Assembly (NCBI GenBank): GCA_963715675.1
Contig: OY970265.1
Location: 4,154,001-4,218,000 of the forward strand
DNA: 64,000 bases
Source of the DNA: DASVWZ01 sp963715675
GTDB lineage: Bacteria > Acidobacteriota > Terriglobia > Terriglobales > Acidobacteriaceae
Direction: 5' to 3'
Below, one piece after another: positions 62,763-64,000 of this stretch; the stretch's first letter is position 1, and each line of letters starts with the position of its first letter. Made by a program: the position numbers and the translations under genes. The notes below the pieces were generated by a model. The model saw nothing but the letters and a program-made list of their open reading frames with translations. It was not told the origin of the DNA and did not search any database.

Positions 62763-63506
62763 ATGGCGGAAACATCGAAATCGGCGCTCCCTGTGCTGGG
62801 GAAGAGTGAAGACACCAGCACCTGCTGGTCCTGCGGCGACATGCGCGCGGCGCACTTCTGCAGCGCTTGCGGCAAAGTGCAGCCCCCGGTCCCGGTCGAC
62901 TACTTCACATTTTTTGGCTTTCCGCGGAAGCTGAATATTGATGCCGCCATACTGGAGCGCGAATTCTACGAACTGAGCCGCCGCCTGCATCCCGATCTGT
63001 GCGCCCGCGGAGATCCCCGCGAGCAGGAATGGAGCCTGGAGCAGAGTTCGCAGCTCAACGACGCGTACCGCACGTTGAAAGATCCCATCAAACGCAGCCA
63101 GTATTTGCTCCGGCTGGAGGGCTTTCAACTGGAGGAGCAGTCGAAAACCGCCACCGAGAAAGCTCGGGCCACCGGTCAGATCAAACAGCAGGTCGTGCCT
63201 CCGGATCTTCTGGAGGAAGTGTTCGAGTTGAACATGGAGCTCGAACAACTCCGCATGGAAAAGAAGGCCGGCGAAGATGATCCTGCCCTGATCGAGGAAA
63301 TCTCCCAGCGGAAGCTCGAACTTGAGAAGAAGAACGAAACGCTGCTGGAGGAGTTGAAAGGCGCGTGGAATGTGTGGGACCGGCTCCTGGGCCTGGACGC
63401 CGAAGAAGAACGCCGCAAGGTGCTCGACAAAATGGTCGATGTGCTCAACCGCAGAAACTACATCCGGAACCTGGTGAGGGATGTGAATGAAGTTTTGGAA
63501 AATTGA
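62763..63506 (+). CDS. hscB: HscB-type J-domain co-chaperone with zinc-finger N-terminus
   Basis: A 247-residue protein. The N-terminus has four cysteines, STCWSCGDMRAAHFCSACGK, like the tetracysteine finger of mitochondrial HSCB and some bacterial members. Next is the J domain (YFTFFGFPRKLNIDAAILER, then SRRLHPDLCARGDPREQEWS with the HPD tripeptide) and a helical C-terminal domain that binds IscU. It stimulates HscA ATPase. The coding sequence ends at 63506, overlapping the octamer array by a few bases. Confidence 0.92.
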   Translation: MAETSKSALPVLGKSEDTSTCWSCGDMRAAHFCSACGKVQPPVPVDYFTFFGFPRKLNIDAAILEREFYELSRRLHPDLCARGDPREQEWSLEQSSQLNDAYRTLKDPIKRSQYLLRLEGFQLEEQSKTATEKARATGQIKQQVVPPDLLEEVFELNMELEQLRMEKKAGEDDPALIEEISQRKLELEKKNETLLEELKGAWNVWDRLLGLDAEEERRKVLDKMVDVLNRRNYIRNLVRDVNEVLEN

Positions 63507-63597
63507 GTAATTGTGTAATCGGGTAATTGAAAACCGCCCTGCACAGCCGGTTTATGAAATTACAAATTACACAATTACCAAATTACTCAATTACTCA
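63503..63597. repeat. Octamer array, inverted, between hscB and hscA
   Basis: Left half 63503-63530: GAGTAATT GTGTAATC GGGTAATT. Right half 63555-63597: AAATTAC ACAATTAC CAAATTAC TCAATTAC TCA. The right half ends exactly at the hscA start codon (63598). Confidence 0.85.
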
Positions 63598-64000
63598 ATG
63601 TCTTCTGACCGCATTATCGGCATCGACCTGGGCACCACCAATTCTCTGGTGGCGTTCATGCACGAGGACAAGCCCGCCGTTATTCCTGGCGAGGATGGGT
63701 CGAACCTTGTGCCTTCGGTCGTCGCGCTCGATGAGCGGGACCAGATCATCGTCGGCAACGCCGCCCGCAAATACCTGATCGCGACCCCCGAGCGTTCCGT
63801 GTATTCGATCAAGCGCCTGATGGGCCGAGGCGTGGAAGACATCACCGAAGAGCTGAAGCTGTTTCCTTTCCGGCTGGCCGACGATATTCATGCCGGAGAA
63901 GTGTTGCGTATCAAGCTCGGCACGAGCACGTTCACGCCGCCGGAGATTTCCGCATTCATCCTGCGTCAGCTTAGGCGCAACGCCGAACGCTTCTTCAACG
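63598..64000 (+). CDS. hscA: HscA-type Hsp70 chaperone, C-terminus off the window
   Basis: The first 134 codons of an Hsp70: IGIDLGTTNSLVAFMHEDKP (phosphate-binding site) and NAARKYLIATPERSVYSIKR. Position directly behind hscB in the isc operon makes HscA, the IscU-specific chaperone, more likely than DnaK. The start at 63598 follows the octamer array with no ribosome site in between. The rest lies beyond the window. Confidence 0.88.
   Translation, partial: MSSDRIIGIDLGTTNSLVAFMHEDKPAVIPGEDGSNLVPSVVALDERDQIIVGNAARKYLIATPERSVYSIKRLMGRGVEDITEELKLFPFRLADDIHAGEVLRIKLGTSTFTPPEISAFILRQLRRNAERFFN

Noticed and set aside
32261..63597. CRISPR arrays
   Set aside because: Units are 7-8 bases without spacers of uniform length, and halves are inverted; no cas genes are present.

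Overview
The window looks like a chromosomal piece of an acidobacterium (Terriglobia/Acidobacteriales type). This is inferred from protein style and gene content: a tandem ThyX-like protein, many secreted proteins of unknown function, DUF1385 next to prfA, a GlnRS alongside GatCA, and very high GC in codons. No rRNA is present, so the assignment is not proven.

Layout. 1-9.1 kb: a sugar MFS permease (cut by the window edge), glnS, a ccdA-tlpA-DsbD-alpha thiol-redox operon, two exported proteins and recA. 9.2-12.26 kb: an accessory island between recA and a Pat-like acyl-CoA ligase. It holds a decayed IS1595-type transposase, a DUF5343 protein, small orphan genes, a 31-bp direct repeat at both edges and an unusual tRNA. 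12.3-26 kb: the Pat-like protein, purM, a TonB-domain gene broken by an IS630 element, a ThyX-like protein, mtnA, pyrE, a CPBP protease and gltX. 26.3-35.5 kb: a GAF-GAF-GGDEF-HD-GYP signalling protein, mutL, an AlkZ-related protein and a MurU-like/AmgK-RapZ pair for cell-wall sugar recycling. 35.8-46.6 kb: an M13 peptidase, DUF1385, an IVP-family four-helix protein, prfA, a C45-like hydrolase, an OmpA protein and dgt. 46.7-59.6 kb: a pseudouridine synthase, pcrA/uvrD, an amino-acid permease, an FmdE-like protein, gatA and gatC, a CCA-adding enzyme and tsaD. 59.7-64 kb: an iscR-iscS-iscU-iscA-hscB-hscA operon cut by the window end.

Three things stand out. (1) At 11165-11252 lies a tRNA-like gene that folds with an 8-bp acceptor stem, 4-bp T stem, long variable arm, G73, encoded CCA and anticodon UAU: an 'allo-tRNA' that may put serine at AUA codons. 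(2) The glutamyl-tRNA synthetase carries an in-frame insert of about 65 residues, of which about 52 are clearly related to the catalytic domain of peptide release factor RF1 but lack the GGQ loop. (3) At least eight genes are preceded, right up to or near the start codon, by tandem 7- or 8-nucleotide units, often repeated as the reverse complement. The unit sequence differs from place to place but the period and position stay the same.

Other points: an RF-independent RapZ sensor domain fused to a sugar kinase, a probable -1 frameshift in the IS630 transposase, a palindrome overlapping the isc promoter, and a dispersed repeat translated in frame inside the CCA-adding enzyme.
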